DNA from: Rhodomicrobium lacus | Lineage (GTDB): Bacteria; Pseudomonadota; Alphaproteobacteria; Rhizobiales; Rhodomicrobiaceae | Reading direction: 5' to 3' | DNA: 64,000 bases | Assembly: GCF_003992725.1 (NCBI RefSeq) | Contig: NZ_RZNF01000012.1 | Coordinates: forward strand, 992,001-1,056,000 | Shown here: positions 61,621 to 64,000 of the stretch, in pieces | Layout of the letters: every line of letters begins with the position of its first letter | How positions within the stretch are numbered: position 1 is the stretch's first letter | Position numbers and translations under genes: made by a program | The notes under the pieces: generated by a model | Told to the model about the DNA's origin: nothing | What the model saw: the letters and a program-made list of their open reading frames with translations, nothing else | The model's database searches: none

Positions 61621-61669
61621 AACAGAACGCCTGACGATTAAAGTTGTGCGTACGTCAGGCGCTTCTGTT
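61621..61669. other. Long imperfect hairpin in the gap after ruvB
   Basis: AACAGAACGCCTGACG (61621-61636) pairs with CGTCAGGCG (61653-61661) and TTCTGTT (61663-61669), 16 pairs with a single bulged C and a 16-base loop. The following ACTCTTTTGT is only a poor U tract. Either a distal terminator of ruvB or part of a small RNA. I see no coding frame in this gap. Confidence 0.55.
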
Positions 61670-61808
61670 ACTCTTTTGTAAAGCTCCCTGTCACATAAAT
61701 TTGTTGGTTCGGCCGCCCTTGCAGCGAACGGTATCATCAATTTGCCTTGATCCCAAACGACCCTGCCGGGTGTAGACGGGACAAGTGCTCTCTATTATTG
61801 TGAAGGCC

Positions 61809-62399
61809 ATGAGCAACGCGCACAGCATCTCGAAAACAAGCTTCTCGGCTCTGAAAGTGGTGGGTCGCGCTTCCGTGTACGGAACGCTGATGGCGCTGCC
61901 GCTTTGCGGCCTCGTCACGTTCTTCGAGATGACGCGCCCGGCGCAGATGTCCGGCGCCGGGTTTTACGCCACCCAGATGGCGGAAGGCCAGACGACGGTG
62001 CCCGCGCAGGCTGGCGCACAGTCTTGGCGGCGCTCACAGCCGGCAGTGACCCGTTTCAAGGGGGTCAGCGCTGAAAGGAAGTCCGACGAGATGCCGGTCA
62101 CCCCGGTGCTGTCGTCAAGTGACGCCAGGAAGGCGTTCGCCGATGCGCCGTCCGCTCACCTGCGCCCGGGACTTTACACCGAATTCGTGACGAACGATCA
62201 TCGCCGTCTGGCGCTGGTGATCGTCAGCCGTGAGCCAATCACGGATCAGGTCATACCGGATAACGCCAGGCTCATGTCCATAACAGAGGCCGGAACCGGC
62301 AATGTCGTGAGCTTCGCGTGGGGCCGCTGGATCTATCGCGTCGCAATCGAGGACAAAGGCATGGAGCCCGACGCTCCCGTTGTCCAAAAGCGGATCTAG
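61809..62399 (+). CDS. Membrane-anchored protein of unknown function
   Basis: 196 residues from ATG 61809 (AAGG five bases before). One membrane helix near the N-terminus (ASVYGTLMALPLCGLVTFF), a disordered Gln/Ser/Ala section, then a globular C-terminal domain with LRPGLYTEFVTNDHRRLALVI, quoted in part as LYTEFVTNDHRRLALVI, and WGRWIYRVAIED. The domain may be periplasmic. I do not recognise the family. Confidence 0.65.
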   Translation: MSNAHSISKTSFSALKVVGRASVYGTLMALPLCGLVTFFEMTRPAQMSGAGFYATQMAEGQTTVPAQAGAQSWRRSQPAVTRFKGVSAERKSDEMPVTPVLSSSDARKAFADAPSAHLRPGLYTEFVTNDHRRLALVIVSREPITDQVIPDNARLMSITEAGTGNVVSFAWGRWIYRVAIEDKGMEPDAPVVQKRI

Positions 62400-62555
62400 C
62401 GGGCTGGTTTTCGGGTTCTGCCGGGCACAGTCCGGGAGCGATGAAATCGGCTCAGCATATTCGCCAAGTTCAGCTTGACCACGAACCTCGTTACGCCGGT
62501 TCACATTGGCGAGCTGTGACCTTTTCTGCAGCCTGCCGGTGCTCCTTTTGATCCA

Positions 62556-62604
62556 GACATTTGCTCGCAAGCTTGCTGCACACGGATGCGAATGTCGAAA
62601 TCGG
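62556..62604 (+). repeat. Palindromic repeat, family A, copy 3, in a 511-base gap
   Basis: AGACATTTGCTCGCAAGC continues TTGCTGCACACGGATGCGAATGTCG, the same element as at 21023-21077 and 23962-24010. The gap 62400-62910 holds this repeat and the terminator at its right end. The remaining sequence has no frame I would call a gene and no tRNA. Confidence 0.8.
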
Positions 62605-62844
62605 ACCACCAGATCACCCTGCGCCAAAGCGGCGTCGATGCGACGCGAACAAGCCTGATCCTCTCTGCCATCAGGAGCGTGAGCTACTTCCGGTTTACGG
62701 CTCGACGCCATGCGTGCCCAGGCCGTCAACTCGCTTCTGTTCGACAATAATCTTATCTCACGCAGGTTCCTGGCGGCGGGGCTGTGCGACGCGCCACGCG
62801 CTGTGGAAGTCCGGGTCACGAAGCGGACACCGCACCCGCGAAAG

Positions 62845-62879
62845 AAAAAGCGCCCACGGCTGGACCGCGGGCGCTTTTT
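62845..62879. terminator. Bidirectional terminator after the L,D-transpeptidase gene
   Basis: AAAAAGCGCCC (62845-62855) pairs with GGGCGCTTTTT (62869-62879), inner CGG/CCG. The A run serves as U tract for the minus-strand L,D-transpeptidase gene, whose stop is 31 bases away; the T run works in the other direction. Confidence 0.92.
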
Positions 62880-62910
62880 TTCTTCTGACATCGGGCAAGA
62901 AACGCCGCGA

Positions 62911-63969
62911 TCAACGTTCCATCTTTTCCGCGGCGCTGGCCTTGATCGTCAGCTTGGCGTACCTGACGTGCGCGCTGGCGCGCTGCCTGCAATGCGGGAA
63001 CTTCAGCGGGCAAATCTTGCTGCTGATCGCCGCCTTCAGGTCATGCCCGCTCCGCGAGCCGCCTTCATTGAAGACCTTGTGAAGCGTCGGCATGGTCGCC
63101 GGAGCTTCGGGTTGCGGCTGAGGCTTCTGATCGATTGCAACAGGCTTGATGTTGTCGGAGGCGTTGCTGGCCTCGTCCTGACGCGGAGCCTGACGCTGCT
63201 TTTCGAGCGGCTTGCAGCCCGGAAGCTGGACAGCGTGGCGAGCCTTGTCGCCGCGGCGGTCGGCGAAATAATAGCGGTTGTCGCAGATATAGGCCATGGG
63301 CGGCAGGCGGTCGCGGTCGAACAGAAGATCTGCGCGGCGCAAATCGGACCAGAATTCGTTCAGCTTGCGTGTATCTTCCAGCTCAGGGGCATACTTGGCA
63401 AAGCGGAAGGGCAGCGCGAGCACCGGCACATGCGACTGGCCGCCGCGCAGAGCCGCGCGAACCGCGTCGTAGACTTCCTCCACATTCGCATCCTGAATGG
63501 CGAAGCAGCCGATCGAGGAGCATTTGCCGTGAATGAGGATGCTCGATCCGCTGCGGCCGTTCATTTTGTCGAACGCATTCGGATAGTTGATGTTCATGGC
63601 GCGATGCCAGCGGGGGTTGGGGCCGATGAGGTCATCCCATTCCACGCGATACAGGCCTTCCGGGGACTGGCGATCCCCCTCGTACATCTTCGGGCCGAGG
63701 CCGCCCGCAAACTTGCAGATGCCGTAGGTCTTGAAGAGTTCGAAACGCGGACCTTTTTCGACCCAGAGTTCCAGTGTCGAGGTTTGCTTGTAGATCCGGA
63801 TGAAGACGGGAGAACCGAGCTTCATGCCTTTGCCTTCGAACTCTGCAGCGAGCGCATTTTCCTTCTCAACCGCGCCGCGCGCATCGCGGCTTGTGGCGGA
63901 GGCTCCCTGAAAGGATGCCAGGCACAGGACGAACGCGCTTACCAGCACGCAGGCTAATCGATACTGCAT
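62911..63969 (-). CDS. L,D-transpeptidase (YkuD/YafK-like), exported
   Basis: 352 residues: signal peptide (about 1-27), YkuD fold with catalytic HGKCSSIGCFAI (His147, Cys155), preceded by SPEGLYRVEWDDL, and a C-terminal half that is Pro/Gln-rich and then basic (a tail of about 130 residues). These enzymes make 3-3 cross-links or attach proteins to peptidoglycan; the YafK-like branch often acts otherwise on the wall. ATG at 63969 has AAGGAG five bases before it; a GTG two codons earlier is too close to that site. Confidence 0.88.
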   Translation of the reverse strand: MQYRLACVLVSAFVLCLASFQGASATSRDARGAVEKENALAAEFEGKGMKLGSPVFIRIYKQTSTLELWVEKGPRFELFKTYGICKFAGGLGPKMYEGDRQSPEGLYRVEWDDLIGPNPRWHRAMNINYPNAFDKMNGRSGSSILIHGKCSSIGCFAIQDANVEEVYDAVRAALRGGQSHVPVLALPFRFAKYAPELEDTRKLNEFWSDLRRADLLFDRDRLPPMAYICDNRYYFADRRGDKARHAVQLPGCKPLEKQRQAPRQDEASNASDNIKPVAIDQKPQPQPEAPATMPTLHKVFNEGGSRSGHDLKAAISSKICPLKFPHCRQRASAHVRYAKLTIKASAAEKMER

Positions 63970-64000
63970 CTTCACTCCTTGTAAACTACGCCAGACCAGC

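Noticed and set aside
62400-62910. Possible decayed gene between the unknown membrane protein and the L,D-transpeptidase
   Set aside because: Open frames on both strands give no family resemblance and are crossed by a palindromic repeat and a terminator; I cannot support a pseudogene.

Overview
The window is GC-rich, densely coding chromosomal DNA from an alphaproteobacterium, most likely a phototrophic member of the Hyphomicrobiales (Rhodomicrobium-like; this genus guess is inference). Supporting signs are the order lysC-ptsP-prfA-prmC-DUF4167, a TorF-type porin, an EI-Ntr PtsP, the alphaproteobacterial order of the dcw cell-wall/division cluster running into lpxC, bamD, recN and ligA, a BciB-type divinyl (bacterio)chlorophyllide reductase, an AerR/PpaA-like cobalamin-binding regulator and a CbbY phosphatase. 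I see no insertion sequence, prophage, CRISPR array or tRNA.

Layout. 1-5.2 kb: end of an unidentified gene, a polyprenol-phosphate sugar transferase fused to GtrA, a DUF3147 membrane protein, clpB (minus) and a MOSC protein. 5.4-7.2 kb: ilvD. 7.5-14.5 kb (minus): lysC, ptsP, prfA, prmC, DUF4167, covering amino-acid kinase, nitrogen PTS and translation termination. 14.6-21 kb: ubiG, a GNAT, a zinc-ribbon membrane protein, a ProXp-ala editing domain, a nitrilase-family amidase, glutaredoxin, a ComF phosphoribosyltransferase, an NDUFAF5-like protein, a YdjM-like membrane hydrolase and a small exported protein. 21-24.2 kb: palindromic repeats, a radical SAM enzyme with a B12-like N-terminal domain, and the RNase P RNA gene rnpB. 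24.2-26.5 kb: bciB and an AerR-like cobalamin sensor.

26.6-44.0 kb: the dcw cluster ftsL-ftsI-murE-murF-mraY-murD-ftsW-murG-murC-murB-ddl-ftsQ-ftsA-ftsZ, tightly packed with many ATGA-type overlaps and closed by two hairpin terminators. It makes the lipid-linked peptidoglycan precursor and the divisome. The usual first genes mraZ and rsmH are not upstream of ftsL. 44.3-51.2 kb continues with lpxC, bamD, mntP (behind a structured leader that ends in a terminator), recN and ligA.

51.3-64 kb is more mixed: cbbY, a Gly/Trp/Arg repeat protein, a PRC-barrel protein, an MFS carrier, a TorF porin, an Lhr-like helicase and an MBL-fold exonuclease of the ligase-associated repair group (with a small unknown gene between and no ligase partner here), ruvB, an unknown membrane-anchored protein and an L,D-transpeptidase.

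The observations most worth following up are the mntP leader, two families of dispersed palindromes, the FtsI tail overprinted on murE, the cobalamin/photopigment genes where mraZ-rsmH normally sit, and the ligase-less repair gene pair. Start codons were chosen by ribosome binding site and family alignment from memory; no database search was possible.
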